From the NCBI GenBank assembly GCA_003427395.1, contig BFEA01000979.1, forward strand, positions 39,019 through 75,808: a DNA stretch of 36,790 bases, read 5' to 3'. Positions 9,957-20,908 of the stretch are shown piece by piece. Position 1 is the stretch's first letter; the number at the start of each line of letters is the position of its first letter. This DNA comes from Chara braunii (taxonomy: Eukaryota; Streptophyta; Charophyceae; Charales; Characeae). The notes beneath the pieces are model-generated. The model was given only the letters and a program-made list of their open reading frames with translations. It was not told the origin of the DNA and made no database searches. Made by a program: the position numbers and the translations under genes.

Positions 9957-10522
9957 CTCTGGGCGAGTGACTTCCTAGGCCACGCGGCCTCCAAGCAACC
10001 GGTACCTCCTCCCTTTCTGAGGGAAACATCATTGCAGACTCTGATATTGCCCGTACAGGCCCTAGACTCAGACTGGTTGGACTGGTACCCACCTAGACCT
10101 AGCCTACAACTACTGGGCCTCTGAAAATTGCAACTTTTGTCTTCTTCTGCTCGGCCTCAAGTACCCGGCACATCTACCTCTATTTGGTGTGGTACCGGCC
10201 TACCTGCTACTTGAGTGTTTTCCGCTGCTAGTGTCGCGGCCTCTTTCCCCGCCACTTGAGTGTTTTCCCCGCTTAAACCCTCAATGTCACGGCCACAGGC
10301 AAGTACTGGCCCTTCGGGCCTTCTGAACGAACAAGTGCCCTTGCGGGTCACACACACACTCAAGCCAAAAAGCACTCAGACAGGCATGCAGACCAGCAAG
10401 CACGCACACACACAGCCTTAGAAAACTCAGCAACAGGCGGGGAACTCAGCAAGGCATACATTCCGTGAGAAAAACTCGGAAATCAGCTGTGTGTCGCAGT
10501 CCGTGTTTGGCAGGTCATTGCA
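9957..10522 (-). mobile_element. LTR-like family A, copy 2 (inverted)
   Basis: Bases 10090-10522 are the reverse complement of 8937-9379 with scattered differences. Examples are CCTGCCAAAC(G/A)CGGACTG and TGAGTTCCCCGCCTGTTG on the minus strand. The inner part, 9957-10089, matches copy 3 (14964-15100) instead, including GGAAACATCATTGCAG. On the minus strand a degenerate TATCAGAG near 10040 may be the remains of a primer-binding site. Confidence 0.6.
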
Positions 10523-10880
10523 TACGTGTAATTTTGCTCCCTGCTGAACCCGGTAGGCCCAAAACTCTTTGGCTTGGTGCTCCAGGCCCGGGAAAGCCAG
10601 CAAGTTCGTGTAAACTGCCTTGGGGGCAGTGGTGGTTTAAGGTCTTGGGGGAGGAGAAGGCCTGAAAGATCTCCTGCTCAGTTTACTGCCATGTGCGCAG
10701 GCTTTTATTGGCATGGTGGTTGGGCTATTAGCTCTCAATCAATCCCGCCTCAAATTTGCTTTGGAGAGTGGTCTCTGGTCTGCACACGGTTGCTACTGCG
10801 GTATCAAGCAGATCTGTGAATCGATGATGGGAAAATGCCTTGTGTGATTGCCGTTTTTTTTCTTTAGTGGGGTGGTGAGG

Positions 10881-10929
10881 GAGTGGGNNGGNGGNGGGGG
10901 CGGGGGGGGGGGGGGGGGGGGGGGGGGGG
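10881..10929. repeat. Poly-G tract with ambiguous bases
   Basis: Nearly pure G of about 45 bases with Ns at 10888, 10889, 10892 and 10895 and one C. Its length is not reliable. Confidence 0.9.
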
Positions 10930-11413
10930 TGTCAATTTCATCATTTTTAATGGCAAACTCGGGGGTGGCTTGAGATCTGCAATGATTGCTCTTTCACTGT
11001 TCAATTTTATTTATAATTTAGAATCAAGCAAGAGTATTGTTTTGTGTATTGTTTATGTTTATTGCTACGGTTGGTGGACGGCGGACCACCAGGCCGTCAC
11101 TTTGGCAGTAAATTATCACCGTCAGTGTGATGGTTGAATGTTGTTGACTGAGAGGAGAATCCTGACCTACCGAGTGTGCTGTCAGGCGGGACAAAATGAG
11201 AAAAGGAGAGATGGAAGGACATGACGGTGGATTGAGAGGTAAGGTGAAAGAAGAGAGCCTCTCTGGCCCTCGCCACTCGGCACGTGAAATAAAACAAAAG
11301 TTGAAAAAAAGAATGGAAGGTGTCTGACGATTACCGTCGTACGAAGTCATGTGAAAAAATTGCCGGCAAGCTGATTTTTTTGTGTGCTCGAAGCTGTCCT
11401 CCGAGCACCCATG

Positions 11414-11484
11414 AAAATTTATGACTCGTACATATCATTCCAAAAGGGGAAAATTTATGACTCGTACATATCATTCCAAAAGGG
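11414..11484. repeat. Perfect 36-bp tandem duplication
   Basis: Two adjacent copies (from 11414 and from 11450) begin AAAATTTATGACTCGTACAT and end CCAAAAGGG. I found no difference between them over 35 bases, so the duplication is recent. Confidence 0.95.
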
Positions 11485-11713
11485 TCCAGACACCGGAAGA
11501 CATCCACACTTGTCCAAAGGTGTCTCCTGGAACATGGGAGGACTGCGCGAAAAGGATGACTTCTGGGGGCCGTGTGGAGGAAAAAGGTCAAAAAACGACC
11601 CCGATGTAGAACTTTGAGGTTTCTTTTCATTTCGGTCGCAGTGTGGCGAGGCCCTCTCCCTTCATAAAGGGAAAGCTGAATGAGGAGGACAGATTTAGAC
11701 AGGAAAGCAGATA

Positions 11714-11715
<2 letters not shown>

Positions 11716-11756
<41 letters not shown>

Positions 11757-11765
11757 ACTCACACT
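11716..11765. repeat. (CT)n(CA)n microsatellite
   Basis: CT units pass into CA units, ending in a CACT-type run. Confidence 0.95.
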
Positions 11766-12287
11766 CAGGCGTATTGCAAAAGATGGAGGCAAAGGTCAAA
11801 GGAAGGGCAAGGTTGTACCCTAACACTCCCAGGGTGAAACCTTGTTCACAAAGCTCAGTCCGTGTGCAAGGACTTACAATGGCCCCTGGGGCCTGGTCCC
11901 ACTAGCACTGTTGAGTTTACTTAACGGTGTGAGACACTTCAAGGGAACAAATCGGAGCCGCAGCGGAAAAGCCGCGACCCAGAGGCAGGGATGAGATGAA
12001 CCGATGGAGGGCCATGTCACGTGGGGTATAATGAGCCCAGACAGCCAAACCAAAACGGAAAGAAAAAAAAAAAAGAATGCTAAGCCAAACCCAAACGCAC
12101 CAGCTACCGACTGGGCGAGCTCAGTTGATGCACCCCTGAACTGTTGAAATCCAGATGTGAGTTTTAACTCCACTGGAAGCAGATGAGTAAACTACTACAA
12201 TTCTGAATTACCTGGAGCCGGTCAGTTTGATGATCATATCTCACGACTGTCGCCCTTCCAGAGACATCAGGATGCGATTTCTGCATC

Positions 12288-12820
12288 TGCGAGCCATAGG
12301 GCCTCACTCCACTACTGTCCAACTCTCCACATGCACAAAAGAGATGAGAATGAATACCCTGCTAGAACATGGAAAGATACAGCACCCATTTTCTTTCGTC
12401 TTTTGTGCATGTGGAGAGTCGTGGAGTGAGGCGCTGGACCTGGTACCAAATGTCCAACATGAGAATGAATCCTCTTCTAGAACATGGAAAGATACACTGT
12501 CATTCTTTTTTGTCTTTTGTGCATGTGGAGAGTCGTGGAGTCAGGCCCTGGCCTCGCTACTTGCCAAATGTCCAAAATGAAAATGAATCATCTATGAGCC
12601 ATAGGGTTTCGCTCCACGACTCTCTACATGCACAAAAGATATGAGAACGAATCTTCGGCTAGAACATGAAAAGGTTCACTGCCATATTTTTTGTCTTTTG
12701 TGCATGTGGAGCGCCGTGGAGCGAGGCCCTGGCCGCTCTACTCACCCATAATTTACAAAATCAGAATGAATCCTCTGTTAGAACATGGAAAGATACACCG
12801 CCATATTTTTTGCAAACAAC
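12288..12820. repeat. Array of direct and inverted ~60-120-bp repeats
   Basis: Direct units begin CTAGAACATGGAAAGATAC at about 12361, 12477, 12659 (variant) and 12778. They carry TTTTGTGCATGTGGAGAG then a GAGGCCCTGGCC-like block. Reverse-oriented copies of the same core (CTC..CACATGCACAAAAG) lie at about 12288-12350 and 12594-12650, so the region alternates orientation and can form several stem-loops. The units differ enough to be old. No open frame spans them convincingly. Confidence 0.8.
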
Positions 12821-14830
12821 AGTGCCAGAATCAAAATCACAAAGGCCGCCGACCCCTCTGAAATCGAAACGAAAAGGGCCCTGCTGGTTGGAACGGGCGC
12901 CACAGAACCCCCCCCCCCCAAAAAAAAAACAAACGCCGTGCGACGTGAGAAACTCCCACGTGATTTCGCCGTGGCATTTCCTTGGGCACACCTCCCCTGT
13001 CCTGACGGTTTTCCCAAGACTGGCAGCCGGGCCTGGCGGGAGCGTCATGTGAGACCCGGGTTACACTTTAATAAGAGTATATATAGATAAAAAACTTCAA
13101 AACAAACGAACAGAATCCGACCTCTAGTGGTAAGCTGGCAGGTGTGGAAGGGACACGACGGGATAGGACTTGGGGCTCTAAGCCCTCGGAGGTGTCCGTC
13201 GAGGAAGATCCAGAGGGAACCCCGGAGAGTATTCCTGCACCTGATACCATGCCTCTACAAGAGAAATGTTTCGAAAAGCTTTTGTCCCTATTTTTGAAAA
13301 CGTAAATTCAGAGAAACGAGAGACGTCTGGCACAGTCGGAGGGATACTCTCTGTGGTACTGGAAAAGCCTCCGTGGTAAGGGGGAAAGACTTTTCTGAAA
13401 CGAATTTGGGTGGGTGCATTCACTGCCCAAAGGACAAACGAGTTGATGTTGGAGAGCCAAATCACGCCCTGTCAGACTATCCCTCGCATTCAGGAGATAA
13501 TGATGGTTCACGCTGTGCAATTCTCTCGTTTGAGTTTCCAGAAATAAAAGAAATATGGCTTCCTCCTGTTGAGGTGTCTGCCCCTCTCGAAGCAGGGGGG
13601 AAACCTCAATGGAGAAAGCAGTTTCCTCCAAAACCAAGAATCCAGAACATGCAGAGGAACAAATTTACACAAAAAAAAAAACTAGGAAATGAATTTTTGG
13701 AAACCAATCTATTGCATTTGAAATCTTCCCTTCCTGTATATCTCTTGAATATCCACAGCAGGTCTAGGTCCCACATGCCACACACTGTAAAACCTAGAAA
13801 AATTGAGGAAGCCCATCGATGCTAGTGTGACCCAGCCCCTGTGCTAGGTTGACATGCATAAATTGACAAATGAGAAATGGCACAAGTTAAAGAAAAGAAC
13901 AAAACGCAACGGAGTGTTCTCCCCCTCCATTCTTGAAAAGGCAATGATGAAAACATAATTTCATTTTCTGGTAGTATGAAAAATTGAAAGGATTTATTCG
14001 ATTACCGTGTCCCGTTTTCTTTTTCTTTCTTTTGTGTTATTTTTCCTTCTTTGAATCTCATGACTTTGACATCCAAAGCCATGGGAAGAAATCACATGGC
14101 GTCAACATCCATTGGGACCATCGCAATGCTTTGTTTTAATTAAACAGTCGGATTCCCCTTGTCCTCACCAGTTCTGAGTTGGCAGTTTGATGCTTAGAGA
14201 GAGTCTCATACTCTCACCCGCAGGTGGGGACATTTGACATGCTACGCCTGTTTGCACAGTGGCATGCGGGCTCCGCCCTCGCTGCCAGAGCAGCTCTGTT
14301 GTCTTTTGTACCTTAGGGCCGAGGAAGAACTTTCTGGTAGGTACTGGACCGGTAGGAACAGTCGAGGGTCCTTGAAGTTGATATTTAGGGAGTTGCCATG
14401 TGTCCAGTCCCGGTCCCATTGCAGCTCAGTCCTAGGGAAAGGCCACGATGGACCCAATCTTTGTCTGCCTCGGCAACGACTGGCAGGAAGAGTTTGGAAC
14501 CACGTGGGAGGCAGAGGCACAGGCACAAAGGGAGGCCAACGTGAGGCACTGTCTATTTTTTGATTCTGACATTTGCGGAAGGGATGCTGCATTGTTGTGG
14601 CTGGCTCCAAGATTTTGGAGTGAACAGTGCTGAGAGGGGAAGGAAGTCAAGGACACTGGGTGCCATATCTGTGAGCTTATGTAAGAGCTCACACACACAC
14701 AGATATATATATATATAGGTTCAGCCTCCTGATGAGTCGGTGAAACTCCGACGAAACAGTTTGTCACAGCCCCTCGTTTGTTGTCCTCTTCTCCCTCTCT
14801 GCCTACGGTTTACCGGGCAGTTCTATTTGA

Positions 14831-14872
14831 CGATATATATATATATATGTGACGATATATATATATATATAT

Positions 14873-14932
<60 letters not shown>
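14831..14932. repeat. (AT)n and (AG)n compound microsatellite
   Basis: Two AT runs (about 14833-14848 and 14856-14873) share a GACGATAT lead and are followed by about 28 AG units. Confidence 0.95.
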
Positions 14933-14933
<1 letters not shown>

Positions 14934-14963
14934 AGCGAGGAGATTCAGAGAGTGATGGCAGGA

Positions 14964-15512
14964 CCTGGGCGAAGTAGTTGCTCGGCCTCCCAAGCTACCA
15001 GTACCGGCCTCCTTTCGGAAGGAAACATCATTGCAGGTCTGATATCCTTCGCTACAGGCCCTAGACTAAGACTACTGGACCGGTACCCCTAGACCTAAGC
15101 CTGCTGGACTCTAAAATCCCTTCAGCCTCTAAAGGCACTAACTTTGTCTTTGTCTGCATACCTACCTGATACTCAAGTATTTTCCATCCTATGAGGGCCT
15201 GGCCTACCCGCTACCTGATTCTTTTCCATCTACGCGGCCTAGCCCACCGCTACACCCCACTGCAACCCACAAAGGCACACCCGCAGGTAAGTACCAGGCC
15301 GAGGGCCTGCCCAGCATACAAGTACCCTGGCAGGTCACACACACACCCAAGCTATCATGCACTCAGACAAACACACGGAAACTCAGCAAGCATGCACACA
15401 CACAGACTTAGAAATCTCAGCAGAAAGCGGGCTCTCAGCAAGTCTCACAATCCAGCGGCAAAACTCAGAAAATAGCAGAGTTCTCAGTCTGTGATTTTGC
15501 AGGTCTTTACAC
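14964..15512 (-). mobile_element. LTR-like family A, copy 3
   Basis: It is homologous over its length to 9957-10522, with shared blocks such as GGAAACATCATTGCAG, TACAGGCCCTAGACT and GCATGCACACACACAG-like sequence, and so is inverted relative to copy 1. It carries CAGGTAAGTA at 15294-15303 on the plus strand. It is more diverged than copies 1 and 2 are from each other. No partner LTR is seen on either side. Confidence 0.6.
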
Positions 15513-16299
15513 AAGCCTTCTTTTGCCGAGGCGGGTTCCCCCTGCATGCCAAACTTTGCCAAAATGCCCGCGTGACACTTCTTCTTTTCTTTTCACTGGC
15601 GGCGCCAGCCACTTTGGTCTGGCTGCCCCAAGCTTTCAAACTTTTCGGAATGACTCGTTTTAGATTGTCAAGCTCGCCTGGGCGATGTACTGGCAGTGCA
15701 TTGGCTGGAGCAAGAAAAGTGAGATAAATAAGGAAAAATAATAATATGGAAATTGCACAAAAATTAGCACCTAAACCAATCATCATATCTTTGGCAAAAT
15801 ATCATACAAAAAAATTTCCAAGAGCCGAAAGTATTAAAGGGATTGCCAGAGCACCATGACATCTTTTGATGTCTAGCATTGGTTGGAGCAAGAAAAGTGA
15901 GGAAAAGAAAACCAAAAGAATGATAAGAAGTCAAAAATACAGAAAGACTTCCAAGCCAGAAAAAAATAAAATTACCACTTGTAGGGGCGAGTGCCCAAGG
16001 CTGACAGAAGCGAAAAAGCTGCATGGGCAGTCAGATCCCCTAGTCAGGACAAAGGGACAGGGCCCCGTCGCTGTAATAGCAGTCTATCACACACCAGAGT
16101 CCGTACCAAAAGACTACATGCCTGTTCAATGGCCAGATTGGATGAATTTTTGACACGAATGGTCAGCAAATCAGGACATCGCACCATCTCATTTCAAACC
16201 AGGTGATTGCAGCTTCACTTGTGTTTTGCAAAAAGAAAGAAATGGAAATAACATAAAAATTGATAAAATTTGATAAAAATCAAATCATTAAAGAGTATG

Positions 16300-16446
16300 G
16301 CAAATATCTGACTAACCTAGCCCCCACTCAAATGGGATTCAGTTCCTTTATGGCTTCTTTTGTGTGGGGCCTAGGTTAGTCAGACATTTCCCTGACTAAC
16401 CTAGGGCCCACACAAATGAGATTCGGTTCCTCTACAACTTCTTTTA
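16300..16446. mobile_element. Small palindromic MITE-like element plus truncated second copy
   Basis: Bases 16308-16383 form an imperfect palindrome whose two ends both read CTGACTAACCTAG inward, followed by CCCCCACTCAAA on one side and GCCCCACACAAAA on the other. Similarity of the ends extends outward over GG(C/G)AAAT(A/G)T. A third arm at about 16392-16446 is a direct copy of the left half and lacks its own right arm. The size and inverted ends fit a MITE or foldback remnant. No transposase or clear target-site duplication was seen. Confidence 0.6.
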
Positions 16447-16668
16447 CTTTCAGTTTCGGTGGTTTACACGACTTACAGAGACCCAGGTGAAGGCTCAGCC
16501 TGTACGGAAGGCCAACACTCAAGCCAACTGTCACACCAAAAGGACATTATTCCCCAGCCTGGCCTGTGTGTTGCGACCTATCACATCCTGACCATTGCCC
16601 ACTGCCATTCTAATCTTCTTTCATTTTTAAACAAAAAAATGGAGAAGCCCTCATATTATCGTACCTAA

Positions 16669-16701
16669 CCACACACACACACACACACACACACCCTCCT
16701 A

Positions 16702-16761
<60 letters not shown>
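16669..16761. repeat. (CA)n microsatellite
   Basis: Two CA runs are interrupted by CCCTCCTACC near 16694. Confidence 0.96.
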
Positions 16762-16764
<3 letters not shown>

Positions 16765-16767
16765 TTT

Positions 16768-18042
16768 GTTTCGGACCCTTAGCAGGGGGGGTCGATGCGA
16801 TCTTGCTGGAGGAGTCTTCTGTCTTAGGTAAGTTGTCTCTTATCTTCTTTCTCCTCTTTGGCAGTGACGCTTTGAGATGAATGTCAGGAATGCAAATGCT
16901 GTTATATTTCCTTGTTTTTGGTAAACGAGTTTTTGGTTTTGTGGGCAGATGCGGAAGGCTCTCCAGGTTTTTTCGAACCTTTGAGGGGGCCGGGTCGGTG
17001 CCTTCTTGCTGGCGTAGTCTTCTGTCTTAGGTAAGTTGCCTGCTGCCCTCCATCCCCTTATGGACTTCGAAATATATATGTATACTACTATACATATTGT
17101 ACATGTGCAAGTGTGCCGCTTTGGCGGCAGACGGGTGTGTGGGCACTTGGCGCTGAACCACACAAACGTGGCCAACCTTGCATTTTTTATTATTATGATG
17201 ATTTGTGAAGGGAATGAGAGAGAGAATCTGGGGTCTTTTAAAACAACACACATTCCGGTCTTGCTAGCTCTCTGTCTTGGCAGATTTCAGCGGCTTGGAT
17301 CGGGCTCGTACTAGGGAGCTATTCTCTCTTTTTGTGGTTGGATATATGTTGTTGGTTTTGTTGACTATACACGGCCTAATTTTTTGCCCTGCTTTAGAGC
17401 ATGGGCTGTTTGGATGTTTACGGGTGGCCACAAGTTCTCTTTGGGGGGAATGTATGTTTTGTGGGCCGGCAGGGAAAGCTTTCCCAGTTTTTTCGGACCC
17501 TTAGCAGGGTGGGTCCGTGCGTTCTTGCTGGAGGGGTCTTCTGTCTTAGGTAAGTTGTCTCTTATCTTCTTCCTCCTCTTTGGCAGTGATGCGAGTGTGT
17601 AGTTTGAGATGGATGTCGGGAATGCCAAAGCTGTTATATTTGTTTGTTTTTGGTACATGAGTTTTTGGTTTTGTGGCCGATGCGGAAGGCTCTCCAAGTT
17701 TTTTCCGACCTTTGAGGGGGTCGGGTCGGTGCCTTCTTGCTGGAGTAGTCTTCTGTCTTAGGTAAGTTGCCTTCTGCCCTGCATCCCCTTATGGACTTTG
17801 AAATATATATCGTCAAACAGAGCTGCCCGGCAAATCATAGGCAGAGAGGGATGTATGTGCAAGTGTGCCGCTTTGGCGGGAGACGGGTGTGTGAGCACTG
17901 GGCGCTGAACCACAAAAACATAGCCAACCTTCCATATTTTACTATTTTTTATTATTTTGCCTATCTCTAACCGTTTTGTTTTATGGATGGCTTGTGATGA
18001 TTTGTGAAGGGAGTGTAGAGAGAATCTGGGGTCTTTTAAACA

Positions 18043-18050
<8 letters not shown>
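16768..18050. repeat. Segmental duplication, ~720-bp spacing, with internal repeats
   Basis: The segment 16768-17252 reappears at 17487-18050 with moderate divergence. Shared blocks include TTCTGTCTTAGGTAAGTTG, GCAAGTGTGCCGCTTTGGCG and GAGAATCTGGGGTCTTTTAAA. Each copy also holds two versions of a ~75-base motif running from a CGGACC/CGACC-like block through TTCTTGCTGGAG to GGTAAGTTG, so that motif occurs four times. The two copies sit between CA microsatellites. No coding potential is evident. Confidence 0.8.
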
Positions 18051-18160
<110 letters not shown>

Positions 18161-19324
18161 CGTGATTTGGTTTCTTGGGAATAAACTGTCGTGTACACAT
18201 GGTTACAAAGGAATCCGTCGTGTTCATTTTCTTTTCTGTGTTCGTTACCTTTGCAATCAGACTCGTCTCATTCACACTTTTCATGCATGTAAACAGCATC
18301 GCAGCAAACTGGCGACATGCGCCCACTCAGAACTCAGAGATATGGCACCCAGATAAGAGTTCACTTCCACTGGCTATGGCGACTCAGCGCCCACAACTCA
18401 CTGTTCACATACACCGGATCACCCTGGATATCCCACACGCACCACTCTGAACACTCACGCAACACACACACACACATCACTCTAAACTACCGCTATGGCA
18501 GCGATGGCTGCCTCTACCCTATCGCTATGGCTGCACTTCATCTCTCTTGCCCACTTCGTCCTCGGGCGTCACTGCAGACCTCCTCGCACAAGCCGCTGAG
18601 ACAGCGCTTCCGCATGGCTTCCGCATGGCTTCCGCAGGAATGAATGAATGGCTGTGCGCGGCCTCTTGATTTATACTTCTGTGACTCGTTGGTCTGCCCT
18701 TGTTGCCCTGGCCCGCGGTGCACACAGTCCCAGGCGGTACTTGCTTGACTGGACCGGACTGACTGGACTGGGACTGCTGACTTGCACGGTGGACTTCCAC
18801 CACTTGCCCACTTGCCTCTGCCTCAACTTGGGCAGCCTCGAAAGGCCACCACTGGGACCTTCTAGAAGGCCGTGGACTTGGCCTTTTGGTCCTGTCGGGG
18901 CTACGACCTTGACTCTTGACCTTTCAGAAAAGCTGTGGCTACGACCTCTAAGCCTGGCTAAGACTCCTAACCGACAGGTCTACAGATCAAACCCAGGCTA
19001 CCTATGGACCCTACGACGACCTATCAGCTGTTACAAATACACAGGTCGCGGGTTCAACTCCACGGGTCAACACAGGTACTGTACACAGGTAAGGTGGGGG
19101 CTAGGGATCGAGCCCTGGGATCTGCATCAGCTACTGCGAGTTGGTGAATACCGTTTCACCTTGAGCACTCGCTTCAACTGCGCATGTCAAGCACCAACTT
19201 GTGCTTCGAACATGTGAAGGTGTGTCTCTTTCTTCAGCTGCTCATTTGAAGTGTGAGGTTGTTACCTCAAGCATGCAGTTCAAATGTGCTTGTCGGGCAC
19301 TGATGCATGCCTCCAATGTGCCCC

Positions 19325-19425
19325 TAAAAGGAGGAGGAGGAAGAAGAAGAAGAAGAAGACGACGACGAAGAAGAAGAAGAAGAAGAAGAAGAAGAAGAAG
19401 AAGGAGAACGGAGAACGGAGAATGG
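19325..19425. repeat. (GAA/GAC/GGA)n trinucleotide tract
   Basis: Purine-rich triplets dominate. All open frames through here are low-complexity Lys/Glu/Arg or Ser/Phe runs. Confidence 0.92.
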
Positions 19426-19994
19426 AGAAGATGAGGAGGGGAAGGAGGATGGAGGTAGGGTTGTAATCACAATCAAGGCGACGGTGGCTGGAATGGGGGG
19501 AGCTGGTGGGCATGAACTACCCGTGTTCATCTCTCTTTCGGACTGTGTGTGCCAATGTTGTTGAAACAGCCCCCAGCCCAGATCTTCAAGGTCAATGATC
19601 CAGATTGGGCCTTTTATTTTTCCGAAGTCTGCAGCTCTTAAGGCCGTCTCTTTGCACAGCTGTGGGCCTGTAGATGAGCCTGGTCCACCCAGGTTCTCAG
19701 ATCGTTGTCTCGGCAGGTGCATGTTTTGCGCTGGGCCTGGATGGACTGTATCCATGGTCGTCCGGCTTGATGACCCTGGTGAATTCTGGCCGGTCGACCA
19801 GATATCCGTCTGTCCTTCCTAGGTGCTTACATTTATGGATGCTTATTGGAGGGACGCTTGATTTTCATCTCTCTCTCTCTCATTCCCATTGCTCCTCTTC
19901 CAATCTCCCTGGAAACCCTCAACCCTTTCTGCTGCATGTGATCTAGTGGTTAATGTAGTTTTGTTACTTTTGTGGGTTTTCTTTGCTGTTCCAG

Positions 19995-20284
19995 CTCTTG
20001 ATTGTGGACATTAACGGATTCCTGGTGCACCGCTGCTTCAAGAAGGAGTACAACAGTCGGTTAAGCTGTGGTTCAAGAGTCAAGTTTTTCAGGCCTCCAG
20101 ACGGAGCTGTGGGGCAGTTCTATATCTGGGAGCGAGCGCATAGCCGAGACTTCATCCGGTGGGCACAGGCAAATTTTGCAGTTGGGATTTGGAGCTCTGC
20201 TCTGCAGCGGAATGTTCATGGGTTGTTGGAACACTTGCTGGGAGAAAATGCAGAAGAGTCTTTCACCTTTGTATGGGATCAGAG
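19995..20284 (+). CDS. Exon 2 of the FCP1-homology-domain protein: motifs I and II
   Basis: This 290-base exon encodes the start of an FCP1/NLI-interacting-factor-like domain of the HAD superfamily. It starts after a pyrimidine-rich acceptor ending TTCCAG and reads LLIVDINGFLVHR, where the strand-1 aspartate (codon 20007-20009) is the nucleophile position. The +2 position is Asn (20013-20015), where active HAD phosphatases have Asp. Further on, YIWERAHSRDF matches the usual RP..xxF region, and FAVGIWSS (WSS at 20190-20198) supplies the motif II Ser/Thr. The exon ends at CAGAG|GTTTGT in phase 2. The split codon AG+C becomes Ser when joined to exon 3 at 31358, giving the family's W-D-Q-S-x-C-T sequence. 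Its reading phase also fits exon 1. The family assignment is firm. Whether the protein is an active phosphatase is not. Confidence 0.88.
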
Positions 20285-20429
20285 GTTTGTGCACCGAAGA
20301 CCTTGTGTGGAACAACCCTTATCTTCGCTTTCCTTTTCCGCCTCCTCATCTTGCAACGATGCATTGGCCCTTCACTTTTATTACTATCGAATAGTGTTCT
20401 TTATCAGTATTATGGTACTTCACTTTCAT

Positions 20430-20547
20430 GTAGGCATTTAGGGAGTAGCCATGACGTTGTTGTATTCACCTGATTCCATCAGAAGTCAAGCTCATGATCT
20501 GTTTACTAAGAGTCGTGTGTGTACCATTCGGCTACGTGGGCCGGGTC
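20430..20547 (-). mobile_element. tRNA-derived SINE-like copy 3
   Basis: On the minus strand the head CGGCCCACGTAGCCGAATGG (A-box at 20524-20534) matches the SINE-like copies at 5953 and 7045. TAAACAGATCATGAGCTTGA follows, corresponding to TAAACAGGTGATGAGTTCGA of copy 1, so the B-box (about 20480-20493) is decayed. It lies 145 bases after exon 2, opposite in orientation to the gene. Confidence 0.6.
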
Positions 20548-20908
20548 AGCGGTTTTGCATACTATGGTTTTCGTACTGATTGATTGAATTGAATGATCCC
20601 ACTACTCTCTGGCTATTTGGGCCCTGGCCATATGTGAACTGAACTGAATCTGATGTCACACCCTCCTCAAGTATGTGTGCTGACGATGCAGCAAGCATCT
20701 GATTTTAAAAGAGCTATCATCTCTCCCCAAACATAGTGCATGTGTTCGAAACAAAAAGAAGGCTTTCTGCTTGTTTAAACTTTAAACCACATCTATGCTT
20801 TCTATTGAGTTTGCCGCCTCAACTTTTTCACGATAACGAGTGAGTGGGGTCTGAATAGAGTGGGCCCAATTTTCCCGTACTGTCCTGAAATTCTTTCCTA
20901 TTCAGTAA

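Noticed and set aside
9697-9978. 93-residue frame with a signal-peptide-like hydrophobic stretch
   Set aside because: It lies between two LTR-like copies, shows no conserved domain, and its end overlaps repeat sequence.
12288-12820. Regularly spaced repeats resembling a CRISPR array
   Set aside because: Repeats are imperfect, alternate in orientation, have irregular spacing and sit in a eukaryotic intron.
13373-13825. 150-residue plus-strand frame, with a 109-residue minus-strand frame overlapping it
   Set aside because: No domain is recognised, there is no strong start, and neither strand is clearly preferred. It could be a fossil, but the evidence is too weak.
19040-19075. B-box-like GGGTTCAACTCC suggesting a tRNA gene
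   Set aside because: No A-box at proper spacing and no cloverleaf could be drawn.
18648-19217. 189-residue plus-strand frame
   Set aside because: It has unusual composition (Trp, Arg and Leu rich), repeated ACTGGACT words in the DNA, no family resemblance, and lies in intron 1.
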